Positions 35,134 through 43,373 of a DNA stretch of 47,961 nt are shown here, one piece after another; the stretch's first letter is position 1, and the number at the start of each line of letters is the position of its first letter. The notes beneath the pieces were generated by a model. The model saw only the letters and a list, made by a program, of their open reading frames with translations, was not told the DNA's origin and did not search any database. The stretch spans positions 1-47,961 of the forward strand of contig CALXXL010000016.1 of NCBI GenBank assembly GCA_944392655.1, read 5' to 3'. The position numbers and the translations under genes are program-made. The DNA is from an uncultured Victivallaceae bacterium (GTDB lineage: Bacteria > Verrucomicrobiota > Lentisphaeria > Victivallales > Victivallaceae).

Positions 35134-35664
35134 ATGTTTCATCTGGAGGAATATTGGGTCAGGATATTTGAGAATGACTTCAGTTATGGCTTTTTCTGGG
35201 GTGCGTCGGTTGTAGTCGGCGTACTGTTTCTGCTGTGGTTATTGAATCTTTTGAGTGCTTTATTCAGTCGGACGAAGCGCTGTCATGAGATAAGACTGTC
35301 TTCCGGTGGCGGAGAGATCGCGTTGTCCGAGGGTGCGGTTATTGCTGCGGTAAAGATACTCGGAGAAAGCTTTCCCTGGTTTGAGTTGCGTCGAATCCGT
35401 CTCTGTTTCCGTCGTGGGTGTGGGTATCAACTGCGAATGACGTTGAGTTATGAACTGTCGTGTGACCGTTCACTGCCGGAAGAGGTGGAAAAGTTCCGTA
35501 ACAGAATAAAGAGTGGCTTATCGGATATGCTTGGGATGCCTGAAAACGTAGAGATCTGCGTCAATCTTTCCGGGGTAAAATCTGGGAAGTGCGTGAGAGA
35601 CGGGAAAGGTCTGGAGCAATCTGCGGAGTCATATCCGGAGACGGAGTCAGGCATATTGGAATGA
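35134..35664 (+). CDS. AmaP-like membrane anchor of the Asp23 protein
   Basis: A 176-residue protein with one membrane segment at about residues 19-42 (FFWGASVVVGVLFLLWLLNLL), and a cytoplasmic part that contains LSSGGGEIALSEGAVIAAV, resembling the strand-helix start of Asp23-type domains, and a late SDMLGMPENVEICVNLSGV segment. Size, single anchor and place next to an Asp23 gene fit the alkaline-shock membrane anchor AmaP; the match is by layout and context more than by strict motifs. maf follows after one base. Confidence 0.7.
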   Translation: MFHLEEYWVRIFENDFSYGFFWGASVVVGVLFLLWLLNLLSALFSRTKRCHEIRLSSGGGEIALSEGAVIAAVKILGESFPWFELRRIRLCFRRGCGYQLRMTLSYELSCDRSLPEEVEKFRNRIKSGLSDMLGMPENVEICVNLSGVKSGKCVRDGKGLEQSAESYPETESGILE

Positions 35665-35665
35665 T

Positions 35666-36235
35666 ATGATAATTCTGGCGTCGGGGTCGCCGCGTCGGGC
35701 TGAATTGCTGAGGCGGCTGTATAAAGAATTTGCGATAATAGTGCCGCATGTATCGGAGTTGAGATACGCTGATGATGCGGCACTGTTAGTAGAGTTGAAT
35801 GCGCGTATAAAGGCGGATGCGGTGTCGGGAGATCACTTCAGTGATCTGGTGATCGGGGCGGACACGGTAATAGAGCACCGTGGTCATATACTTGGGAAGC
35901 CGTCGGATCTGGCGGAAGCTGCTTCGATATTGCTGGATCTGTCCGGCTCGGAACACCGTGTATTGAGTGGAGTGGCATTAATATTCAAGGGGATAACGCT
36001 CAGCTGGGTGGAGGTTACGCGGGTGCGTTTCCGCGAGCTTGATAAAGCATTAATCATGAATTATCTCTCTTTGGTTCCGGTGCTGGATAAAGCGGGTGCA
36101 TATGGCATACAGGATCATGGTGAGATGCTGGTGGAGAGTATATCTGGAGATTTGGATAATGTAATTGGTCTGCCGGTAGCTTCGTTAAAGCGTCACATAT
36201 ATGAGCTTGAGCGCAGTGTGGCGCGGATACAATAA
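35666..36235 (+). CDS. Maf family nucleoside triphosphate pyrophosphatase
   Basis: Hydrolyses non-canonical or excess (d)NTPs to monophosphates; Maf proteins also affect septum formation. Motifs: LASGSPRRAELLRRL (residues 4-18), VIGADTVIEHRGHILGKP, and DKAGAYGIQDHGEMLVESI, where the KAGAYGIQ form is typical of the YhdE (dTTP/UTP) group. 189 residues is usual. It begins one base after the AmaP-like gene stop, so it belongs to the acc-asp23 transcript. The 68 bp after it are AT-rich with possible promoter elements for the next unit. Confidence 0.92.
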   Translation: MIILASGSPRRAELLRRLYKEFAIIVPHVSELRYADDAALLVELNARIKADAVSGDHFSDLVIGADTVIEHRGHILGKPSDLAEAASILLDLSGSEHRVLSGVALIFKGITLSWVEVTRVRFRELDKALIMNYLSLVPVLDKAGAYGIQDHGEMLVESISGDLDNVIGLPVASLKRHIYELERSVARIQ

Positions 36236-36303
36236 AATTGGATTGAGAAGTATTTTACGGGGATAAAATCCTGATTATATATATTATAAAGAGAGAATAA
36301 ATT

Positions 36304-36924
36304 ATGTTGTCATTATCATTAAGATGCGGATTACTGTTTTCCGGAGTGTTAATTTGTCTGGCTGGTTGTGGTACGTTGCCGGAATGTTCGCCGGAATCAG
36401 CGGTTACAGTGGAGGCGGCCTCAGAGGAGCCGGAATCGTTGGATTTGAATTTGCTTAAAGACAGCACTTTAGGAGGAGCTCCCGGGGAGTCGTTGCCGAG
36501 TTACTGGCCGATGTACCCTTTGGGGGTGATAGGCGAGGTTGAGCCGGTCTATTTTGAGCCGTTTGACGAGCCTTTTTTTGCGCGTGTGGACACCGGGGCA
36601 GAGACCAGTTCGATAGATGCGCGTGATATAAAGGAGTTTGAGCGTGACGGTAAAAAGTGGGTCAGTTTCTATGTAGAGCATCCGGATACAGGAGAGCGTT
36701 CACTTTTTGAGTGTCCGGTAAAGCGTCGTTTGCGAATCAAGCGTGCTTTACAGGATGAGCGTCGTGTTGCGGTGGATCTGGTAGTTCACATAGGCAAAGA
36801 GGTGGTCAAGGGAGAGTTCACTTTGAGTGACCGTGATGATTTTGAGTATCCGGTATTACTGGGGCGCAATATACTTTCCGGTCTGGCGTTGGTGGATGTC
36901 TCCCGCAGCAACACGCTGAAATAG
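36304..36924 (+). CDS. Retropepsin-like (RimB-type) lipoprotein protease
   Basis: A 206-residue lipoprotein: signal peptide with lipobox CLAGC (Cys at 22), then an acidic spacer, and from about residue 75 the PF05618-type domain once annotated as ATP-dependent zinc protease. ARVDTGAETSSIDA (about 96-109) is the aspartic protease-like D-T-G-A loop, and YPVLLGRNILSGLALVDVS is the second conserved element. The family is retropepsin-like, and members often adjoin RimK-type ligases, as here. Substrate unknown; it would act outside the cytoplasm. It begins the cluster that runs to the flippase. Confidence 0.85.
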   Translation: MLSLSLRCGLLFSGVLICLAGCGTLPECSPESAVTVEAASEEPESLDLNLLKDSTLGGAPGESLPSYWPMYPLGVIGEVEPVYFEPFDEPFFARVDTGAETSSIDARDIKEFERDGKKWVSFYVEHPDTGERSLFECPVKRRLRIKRALQDERRVAVDLVVHIGKEVVKGEFTLSDRDDFEYPVLLGRNILSGLALVDVSRSNTLK

Positions 36925-36937
36925 GGGTATATTGTCG

Positions 36938-38491
36938 ATGAATAGATTAAAGAAGCTGTTTACGGTGCGTCGTGTATTGATGCTTCTGCTGATAATTTCG
37001 GTAATATTTGCGGCGGTCAGTATAAAGCGCAAGGTAGAGGTGTGGGGATTCACCTTTGATCCCGGTTCAGTTACGCGGGTATGGACGCTGGAAGCGCGGA
37101 TAGATTTTGAGGCGGATGATGATTTGGTTCGTGCGAGTCTTGCGGTGCCGGTGAGTTCGCCTGGGTTTCAGATAGAGAGTGTTCCTGCGGTATCAGACGG
37201 TTACAGTTTTGCGTTGGAGAAGGACACTGGGACGAACGGTACGGGTCGTGCGATCTGGAGTTCATTTACCGAGCGTGAAGATGACCAGCGTCTGTTTTAC
37301 CGTCTTCTGGTGTACGATGCACCCGGGGTGGCGTTGGCGGAAAAGGCGGACGGTGCGGTGCTTGCGCGGGTGGATCTGAGTGAATCGCAGCGTGCGGCGG
37401 CAGAGAGTCTGCTTGAGCGTGTAAAGAATAGAGGAGGAGACATTCCCTCCGGTGTATTGAAAGAGCTGAATTCCTCTACTCCCGGGGCGGAGGTGGAGTT
37501 GCTGCTGCCGGGGCGGAAGAGTGCGGAAGCGTTGTGTCGTACGGCGGGCCAGGTGCTGTCGCTGGCGGGAATTCCGAGTCGTACGTCGATCGGTTTACAG
37601 TTGGAGGATCAGCGTAATTTTCTGATGCCAGAGTTGCGTCTTGAAGCGGTGGTAGATGGAGAATGGCATATTTACGATCCCAACAGTGGAGAAAATGGTT
37701 TGCGCCGTGGTTTTCTGTTATTCCGGCGTGGAGGGGAATCGCTGCTGGATTTGGAAGGTGGACATGATGGCCGGGTGCGTTTTTCGGCGTCGAATTCGGC
37801 GGTAGGCAGTTTTGCCTTGAGTCCGCGCCGTGTATTGGGTGAGCGTCTGGACGAATCGCTGTTTCACTATTCGCTGTACAGTCTGCCATTGAATGAGCAG
37901 GCGGCGTTCCGTTGGCTGTCGATCATTCCGTTATCGATACTGATAGTGGTGGTATTGCGCAACATGGTTGGTTTGCAGACGATGGGAACGTTTGCGCCGA
38001 TACTTCTTGCGCTGGCGCTGGTGGAGACGGGGCTGTTGGCCGGGTTGATACTGTTTGCTGTTATAATAGCGCTGGGTTTGGGGTTGCGCAATGGTTTAAG
38101 CCGTTTAAATCTGCTGTTGGTGCCGCGTATAGCTGCGGTAGTGATTGCGGTTATTCTGATAATGGAGATCGTTGCGGTTCTATCGGTTCGTTTTGGTTTT
38201 GGTTCCGGGAGTGCGTCGGCGGCGTTTCCGATAATCATCATGGCGTGGATAATCGAGCGTGCGGCGATCATAGTCGAGGAAGATGGTATCCGCAATGCTC
38301 TGCGTCAGATGTTCATGACGTTGGCGGTAACGCTGGCGGTTTATTTTATCGTGAGCAACGTGTATGTGCGTCACATCATGTATGTATTCAATGAATTGAA
38401 TATCTGTATAATGATATTGGTAATGCTTATCGGGACCTATTCCGGCTATCGTCTTACAGAGTTGCGTCGTTTCCGGGAGTTGGTAAAATGA
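36938..38491 (+). CDS. Inactive transglutaminase fused to a 7TM domain
   Basis: A 517-residue membrane protein. One N-terminal helix (about 10-30, VLMLLLIISVIFAAVSI) is followed by about 290 extracytoplasmic residues with a transglutaminase-like region (AEALCRTAGQVLSLAGIPSRTSIGLQLE and EWHIYDPNSGENG, seen in part), where the catalytic Cys-His-Asp set is not evident. From about 325 come seven hydrophobic helices starting RWLSIIPLSILIVVVLRNM. This layout is the UUP1/7TM-transglutaminase family found beside retropepsin-like and RimK-related genes. It overlaps the next gene by four bases (ATGA). ATG 36938 is chosen over TTG 36932 because of the upstream GGGG. Confidence 0.82.
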   Translation: MNRLKKLFTVRRVLMLLLIISVIFAAVSIKRKVEVWGFTFDPGSVTRVWTLEARIDFEADDDLVRASLAVPVSSPGFQIESVPAVSDGYSFALEKDTGTNGTGRAIWSSFTEREDDQRLFYRLLVYDAPGVALAEKADGAVLARVDLSESQRAAAESLLERVKNRGGDIPSGVLKELNSSTPGAEVELLLPGRKSAEALCRTAGQVLSLAGIPSRTSIGLQLEDQRNFLMPELRLEAVVDGEWHIYDPNSGENGLRRGFLLFRRGGESLLDLEGGHDGRVRFSASNSAVGSFALSPRRVLGERLDESLFHYSLYSLPLNEQAAFRWLSIIPLSILIVVVLRNMVGLQTMGTFAPILLALALVETGLLAGLILFAVIIALGLGLRNGLSRLNLLLVPRIAAVVIAVILIMEIVAVLSVRFGFGSGSASAAFPIIIMAWIIERAAIIVEEDGIRNALRQMFMTLAVTLAVYFIVSNVYVRHIMYVFNELNICIMILVMLIGTYSGYRLTELRRFRELVK

Positions 38492-39456
38492 GCTGGCTGA
38501 AGGGCTGGGTTACTCCCGGGGATCTCCGTGCGGCGGGAGTGCTTGGGATGAATGAGCGCAATTACGGTTATATTCTGAAGGAGAACAAGCGCCGCAACTT
38601 CAAGAATGTGGATGACAAGCTGATCACGAAGCAGCTTGCGCATCGTTTTGGCGTATCGTCGCCGGGTTTTATCGGACTTATTTCATGCCAGTACGAGATC
38701 CGGAAATTTGAGGAGCTGGTTGCCGGGCGTAATGAATTTGTGATAAAGCCGACGCGTGGTTCCGGTGGTCGCGGCATAGTAGTGATCAAGGGGCGGAGTG
38801 ACTCCGGCGGTTACATTGGCAGTAACGGGAAAGTTGTTCCGTTGTCCTATATCCGGGAACATCTGTCCAATATTCTTAGTGGCTTGTACAGTTTAGGCGG
38901 GGCGCCGGACAAAGCTCTGATTGAGGAGTGCGTAGAGTTCACTGATGCGTTTGACGGGTTCAGTTACCAGGGGGTTCCGGATGTGCGTATAATTGTATTC
39001 CGTGGTTATCCGGTAATGGCGATGATGCGTTTATCGACGGCGGCCTCCGGTGGGCGTGCGAATCTGCATCAGGGTGCGGTTGGGGTAGGAATAAGTCTCT
39101 CCAGCGGCCGTGCGCGGCGTGCGGTGATGAACGGGAGGATAGTGGAGAAGCATCCGGACACGGGGCGTGACTTATGCAAAGAGCTTGTGGTACCGCGTTG
39201 GCGTGAACATTTAAACATAGCGGCCGGCGGCTATGAGATGACAGGTCTTGGTTATTTTGGAGCGGACATAGTACTGGACCGGAAACGTGGTCCGATGCTG
39301 CTGGAGTTGAATGCCCGTCCCGGATTAGCGATACAGATAGCGAACGGTGAGGGACTTGGCCGTCGTCTTGAGCGTTTGAAATCGGGCATATCCGGATTGG
39401 AATTATCGCCTGCGGAGCGGGTGGACTTTTCGTTGAAGCTGTTTTCCTCGGATTGA
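38488..39456 (+). CDS. RimK-related alpha-L-glutamate ligase-like ATP-grasp protein
   Basis: A 322-residue ATP-grasp enzyme. Elements: FVIKPTRGSGGRGIVVIKG (ATP lid, about residues 85-103), LIEECVEFTDAFDGFSYQG, DVRIIVFRGYPVMAMMRL, GRANLHQGAVGVGI, and the Mg-binding end MLLELNARPGLAIQIANG. It matches the RimK-related ligase group that always travels with the 7TM-transglutaminase gene. Such enzymes join an amino acid or amine to a carboxylate; the acceptor is not known. It probably adds residues to a peptide or envelope molecule handled by its membrane partners. Confidence 0.85.
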   Translation: MSWLKGWVTPGDLRAAGVLGMNERNYGYILKENKRRNFKNVDDKLITKQLAHRFGVSSPGFIGLISCQYEIRKFEELVAGRNEFVIKPTRGSGGRGIVVIKGRSDSGGYIGSNGKVVPLSYIREHLSNILSGLYSLGGAPDKALIEECVEFTDAFDGFSYQGVPDVRIIVFRGYPVMAMMRLSTAASGGRANLHQGAVGVGISLSSGRARRAVMNGRIVEKHPDTGRDLCKELVVPRWREHLNIAAGGYEMTGLGYFGADIVLDRKRGPMLLELNARPGLAIQIANGEGLGRRLERLKSGISGLELSPAERVDFSLKLFSSD

Positions 39457-39479
39457 GAAGTGGATTATATTTCGTAAAG

Positions 39480-40817
39480 ATGAGAAACTTGTTTGAGACA
39501 TTGTTAAATTTTTTCCGGCACGGGGGAGTGCGTCTTTACGGGAGCAATATAGTCTATCTTTTCAGTGAGCGTGCGATAGCGTTTATTTTCGGCTTTGCGG
39601 TTGGGGTCTACGTTGCGCGTGAGCTTGGTGCCGATGCCTATGGACTTCTGACCTACGCGGTATCACTGTCGTCGATATTCGGGGTTATAATGACGTTTGG
39701 GTTGGAGTCGGTGATGGTGCGTGAGCTGGTATCGCGTCCGGCGGAGCGTGATGAGATACTTGGAACCGGAGCGTGGCTGAAGGCCGGTGGTTTTCTGTTG
39801 ATGCAGCTGATTCTGGCGCTGTATATTGTTATTACGCGTCCTCCCTTGCGTACGGGGTTATTGATAATGATAATCTCGTCGGGATATTTATTTCAGATAC
39901 TTCAGGTGCTGGAATTTTATTTTCAGGCGGAGGTTTGCAGTAAATATATCTCTCTATCCAAATTATTTTCGCTGACAATCTACTGTTCGCTGCGCTTTGT
40001 GCTGATATTATGCGGTGCGGATTTAATCTGGTTTGCTGTGGTGGAAGCATTGAATATGCTGTGTATAAGTGCGGGATACTTATGGTTTTACATTCGTGGG
40101 GGACATGGTGTCGGGAGCTGGTGTTTTTCGCGTATTGCGGCGGTGCGGATGTTGAAATCGGGGTGGCCGTTTTATTTAAGTTCGTTAGCGATAATGTTAT
40201 ACATGCGGATAGATCAGGTGGTGATCAAGAGTTTTCTTGGCAATGCTGAAGTTGGCATATATTCGATAGCCGTGCGTCTGGTGGAACTGTTTTACTTTAT
40301 ACCGGTAATCGGGTGTGCATCGCTTTTGCCGGCGCTTATCCGGGCGAAGGAGCGTTCAGAGGAGCTTTACCAGCGTCGGTTATCGGGTCTGTTTGGTCTG
40401 ATGTTCTATATGGGGCTTGGTTGTGTATTGCTCTGCTGGTGTGGCAGTTATCTGATCCGTCCGGTATATGGGGCAGAGTATGCCGGTGCGGCCGGTCTGT
40501 TGCGGAGTTACAGTTGGGTGTTGTTGTTTATATTCACGAGTCAGCCGTTGGCGCAGTGGTATATAGTAGAGGGGATGCAGCGTTATGCGTTATTATTTGC
40601 GCTGGGTACGGCGTTGCTGAATATTGGTTTGAATCTATTGCTGATAAGGTTTTACGGTGTTTATGGTGCGGTATCTGCGACATTGGGGTCTTATTTGCTG
40701 ATATTGTTATTTGGTTTGTTTTTGCCCGGCACGAATAAAGTTACCTGCCTGCGTATTTCTGCTCCGTGGCGTATAATTTCGTTTTGCCGTGATGGATTGC
40801 GTGGAATATTGCAATAA
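39480..40817 (+). CDS. Wzx-type oligosaccharide flippase
   Basis: A 445-residue membrane protein with about twelve predicted helices, of the MATE/Wzx-like polysaccharide export superfamily. YLFSERAIAFIFGFAVGVYVARELGADAYG in two overlapping pieces (first helix and the ARxLG-x-YG turn), and later DQVVIKSFLGNAEVGIYSIA, are family hallmarks. It would flip a lipid-linked sugar or similar molecule to the outer leaflet. No glycosyltransferases adjoin it. ATG 39480 is chosen; a TTG at 39453 would overlap the previous stop. The ribosome binding site is poor (TAAAG). The 87 bp after it carry the sigma-factor promoter region. Confidence 0.85.
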   Translation: MRNLFETLLNFFRHGGVRLYGSNIVYLFSERAIAFIFGFAVGVYVARELGADAYGLLTYAVSLSSIFGVIMTFGLESVMVRELVSRPAERDEILGTGAWLKAGGFLLMQLILALYIVITRPPLRTGLLIMIISSGYLFQILQVLEFYFQAEVCSKYISLSKLFSLTIYCSLRFVLILCGADLIWFAVVEALNMLCISAGYLWFYIRGGHGVGSWCFSRIAAVRMLKSGWPFYLSSLAIMLYMRIDQVVIKSFLGNAEVGIYSIAVRLVELFYFIPVIGCASLLPALIRAKERSEELYQRRLSGLFGLMFYMGLGCVLLCWCGSYLIRPVYGAEYAGAAGLLRSYSWVLLFIFTSQPLAQWYIVEGMQRYALLFALGTALLNIGLNLLLIRFYGVYGAVSATLGSYLLILLFGLFLPGTNKVTCLRISAPWRIISFCRDGLRGILQ

Positions 40818-40831
40818 AATTGGATATAATT

Positions 40832-40888
40832 TTGCAAAATCGGCAAATAAAGTTACATTAGTAAAACAGCGGCAAATTAATGTAAGAT
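40832..40888 (+). promoter_or_regulatory. Promoter region of the sigma factor with direct and inverted repeats
   Basis: TTGCAA (40832-40837), 16 bp, TACATT (40854-40859) is a possible promoter; TAAGAT (40883-40888) is a second -10 candidate. CGGCAAAT occurs at 40841-40848 and 40870-40877. TTACATTA (40853-40860) and TAATGTAA (40878-40885) are perfect inverted repeats 17 bp apart, each overlapping a -10 candidate. This suggests a protein-binding site that controls the gene. Confidence 0.55.
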
Positions 40889-40904
40889 AGAGAAAAAACA
40901 TTTT

Positions 40905-42320
40905 ATGGAAACTCCGGCAGAAATGGCAGAAGAAGAATTGACCTCACAGGCAGAGAGCAGTTATTCGGACTTTGATGTTGATGATGAGAAGAGTTCTGTT
41001 CCATCGGCGCTGACGAGTTATTTTCGTCGTATACATGAACTTCCCCGGCAGACGGCAAAGAGTGCTGAAGAGCTTCGTACAGGAGTTATTCAGGCGGAGG
41101 ACAGATTCTATAATACCTTCAATGGCTTTGGTTATGTATTGAAAGAGCACATCCGTTTATTGGACAATGTGCTGAATGGCGGATCTTCTGCGGGGGATCT
41201 GTTTATGCCCTCGTCGGTGCAGCTTCTGGGTAGCAATCCTTCTGAGATCCGTGAGAGTATTGGCCGCTGGCAGAAGGAGTTGTCGCAGCACTACCGCAAA
41301 TGGCATGCGCTGTTTTTGCGTCGCTCCGGGGAAAAATCGGAAGAAGAGCTCTCCGCACTGCGTTTGGAAGCGGGGGAACTTCTTGGCAAATACCGTTTAA
41401 ATTCGGACTATTATGCAGATTTTCTGAGTGCGTTGTGTGAATTATTCATGATAACGCCGCATGAAAAACTTGAGCTGTCGAATCCGGTATTGCGTGCGGA
41501 GTCGGAGCGTGAATTTATCGAGGAGAAGTTTCTGCTGGACTTTTCGCAGATTCCGGATGCGGTAAACGGGGCGTTGAGTGCGAATCTCGGGCTTCAGGCG
41601 GCGCGTAATGAGATGCTGGAGCAGAATCTTCGTTTAGTGGTAACGATAGCGAAGAGTTACTTCCGTTCCGGGGTTCCGGTGGGAGACATAATCCAGGAGG
41701 GGAATCTCGGTCTGTTGCGTGCGATCGAGAAGTTTGACTTCCGTTTGGGCTATAAATTCTCGACCTATGCGATCTGGTGGATCAAGCAGAACATCACGCG
41801 TGCGATAGCGGAGCATTCGCGCATAATCCGTATACCATCGCACATGGTGCAGACGATCACGGCGATGAACAATGCGGAGCAGCGGTTCATAATGGAGAAT
41901 GGGCGTGAGCCTTCGGTGGAAGAGCTTGCGATGCAGTTGGAGATGCCGGTAGCGCGAATCAATGCGATCAAGAAGATGGCGCGTCAGCCGATATCCCTGC
42001 AGTCGCCGCTGGATCGTGAAGGCGGTGGGGTATTGGAGGACACTTTGGCGGACACGGAGGAAAGTTCACCGGTCTCCATGGTATCGGATGATCTGCTGCA
42101 CCGTCAGCTGCACTATGTGCTTTCGCTGCTGCCTGAGCGTGAGCAGACGATTATCATGGATCGTTTCGGGCTGTTTGGTCATACGCCTAAAACGCTGTCG
42201 GAGCTGAGTGCCAAATTCGGTCTTACGCGTGAGCGTATCCGCCAGCTGGAAGCGAAGGTGATGCGTAAATTGCAGTCTCCGGAGATGCTGCGTTATTTTG
42301 ACCGTGGCAAACAGAAGTAG
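40905..42320 (+). CDS. RNA polymerase sigma-70 factor (group 1 or 2)
   Basis: A 471-residue sigma factor. Region 1.2 is weak (LTSYFRRIHELPRQTAKSAE, about 36-55); region 1.1 is absent. A long helical non-conserved region follows to about 235. Region 2 is strong: NLRLVVTIAKSYFRSGVPVG, GNLGLLRAIEKFDFR, YKFSTYAIWWIKQNITRAI, keeping the Trp pair and the Gln and Thr that read the -10 box. Region 3 (EPSVEELAMQLEM), and region 4.2 LTRERIRQLEAKVMRKL, are intact. It should recognise ordinary -10/-35 promoters like those in this window. Whether it is the main RpoD or a second factor cannot be told. No Shine-Dalgarno is clear (GAGAAAAAA). Confidence 0.9.
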   Translation: METPAEMAEEELTSQAESSYSDFDVDDEKSSVPSALTSYFRRIHELPRQTAKSAEELRTGVIQAEDRFYNTFNGFGYVLKEHIRLLDNVLNGGSSAGDLFMPSSVQLLGSNPSEIRESIGRWQKELSQHYRKWHALFLRRSGEKSEEELSALRLEAGELLGKYRLNSDYYADFLSALCELFMITPHEKLELSNPVLRAESEREFIEEKFLLDFSQIPDAVNGALSANLGLQAARNEMLEQNLRLVVTIAKSYFRSGVPVGDIIQEGNLGLLRAIEKFDFRLGYKFSTYAIWWIKQNITRAIAEHSRIIRIPSHMVQTITAMNNAEQRFIMENGREPSVEELAMQLEMPVARINAIKKMARQPISLQSPLDREGGGVLEDTLADTEESSPVSMVSDDLLHRQLHYVLSLLPEREQTIIMDRFGLFGHTPKTLSELSAKFGLTRERIRQLEAKVMRKLQSPEMLRYFDRGKQK

Positions 42321-42328
42321 GTAATTTT

Positions 42329-43366
42329 ATGTCGACATCGATAAAGATAGAGAATCTGAGCAAATCGTACACCCGTGGTCAGCGTGTGCTAGAGCCTTTG
42401 AATCTTGAGATAGGAGCGGGTGAGCTTTTTTTTCTGCTTGGGCCTTCCGGGTGCGGCAAATCGACGTTGTTGCGGATACTTGCGGGTCTGGTGGAGCCGG
42501 ATGGCGGCCGTATCTGGTTTAACGGTGAAGAGGTTGGCAATCTTGCGCCGGAGGATCGCCGTGCGGCGATGATGTTTCAGAGTTACGCGTTATGGCCGCA
42601 CATGACGGTATATGAGAATGTGGCGTTCGGGCTGAAGGTTGCGGGGGTTGACCGTGGGGCTATCCGCCGCCGGGTGCTTGATGCTCTGGAACTGGTGCGT
42701 TTATCCGGCTATGAAAACCGTCGTATTCCGTCGTTGTCTGGGGGGCAGCAGCAGCGTGTAGCGCTGGCCCGTGCGATAGTGGTGGAGCCGGCGGTGCTGC
42801 TGCTGGACGAGCCGTTGTCGAATCTTGATGCGCGTTTGCGTGATGAGATGCGGATGGAGATCCGGCGGATTGCGCGTGAGCGTAATCTTACAACTATCTA
42901 CGTTACGCACGACCGCAGTGAAGCCCTGGCGTTGGCTGACCGCATGGCGGTACTGAATAACGGCCGGGTGGTGCAGCTGGGTACGCCGCGAGAGCTTTAT
43001 GGCAATCCGGTGAACCGTTTTGCGGCGGAGTTTCTGGGGGATGCCAATATAATAAAAGGGAAAGTTACCGGTACAGGGGTAGCGGAGACCGTGCTTGGGG
43101 AGTTGCATTTTTCCGGGGATGGAGAGATAGGCGGAGAAGTTGAGCTGATGTTCCGTCCGGAGTCGGTGGAGATAGTTGGTGCTACGGGAGGAAATGTCTT
43201 TCCGGCGCGGATAGTCTCAACGCTTTACGCGGGAGGTTTTTCCACCTGTTCAGCGGAGTCGTCCGGGGTGGAGCTCAAGCTGACGCTGCCCGGTGCGGAC
43301 GAGCCGCCGTCCGGAGAGATTCTGCTTCATGTGCCTGAAGCCGGCCTGAAACTGCTGAAGGAGTAG
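42329..43366 (+). CDS. ABC transporter ATP-binding protein (FbpC/PotA type)
   Basis: A 345-residue ATPase of an import system. Walker A LGPSGCGKSTLLRILAG (about residues 36-52), Q-loop MMFQSYALWPHMTVYENV, signature LSGGQQQRVALARAI, Walker B LLLDEPLSNLDARLR and the switch His in YVTHDRSEALALADRM are intact. The last 110 residues are a TOBE domain. The closest group transports ferric iron, putrescine/spermidine or sulfate. It follows the sigma gene by 8 bp and precedes the binding protein by 7 bp. Confidence 0.93.
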   Translation: MSTSIKIENLSKSYTRGQRVLEPLNLEIGAGELFFLLGPSGCGKSTLLRILAGLVEPDGGRIWFNGEEVGNLAPEDRRAAMMFQSYALWPHMTVYENVAFGLKVAGVDRGAIRRRVLDALELVRLSGYENRRIPSLSGGQQQRVALARAIVVEPAVLLLDEPLSNLDARLRDEMRMEIRRIARERNLTTIYVTHDRSEALALADRMAVLNNGRVVQLGTPRELYGNPVNRFAAEFLGDANIIKGKVTGTGVAETVLGELHFSGDGEIGGEVELMFRPESVEIVGATGGNVFPARIVSTLYAGGFSTCSAESSGVELKLTLPGADEPPSGEILLHVPEAGLKLLKE

Positions 43367-43373
43367 GGTATTA

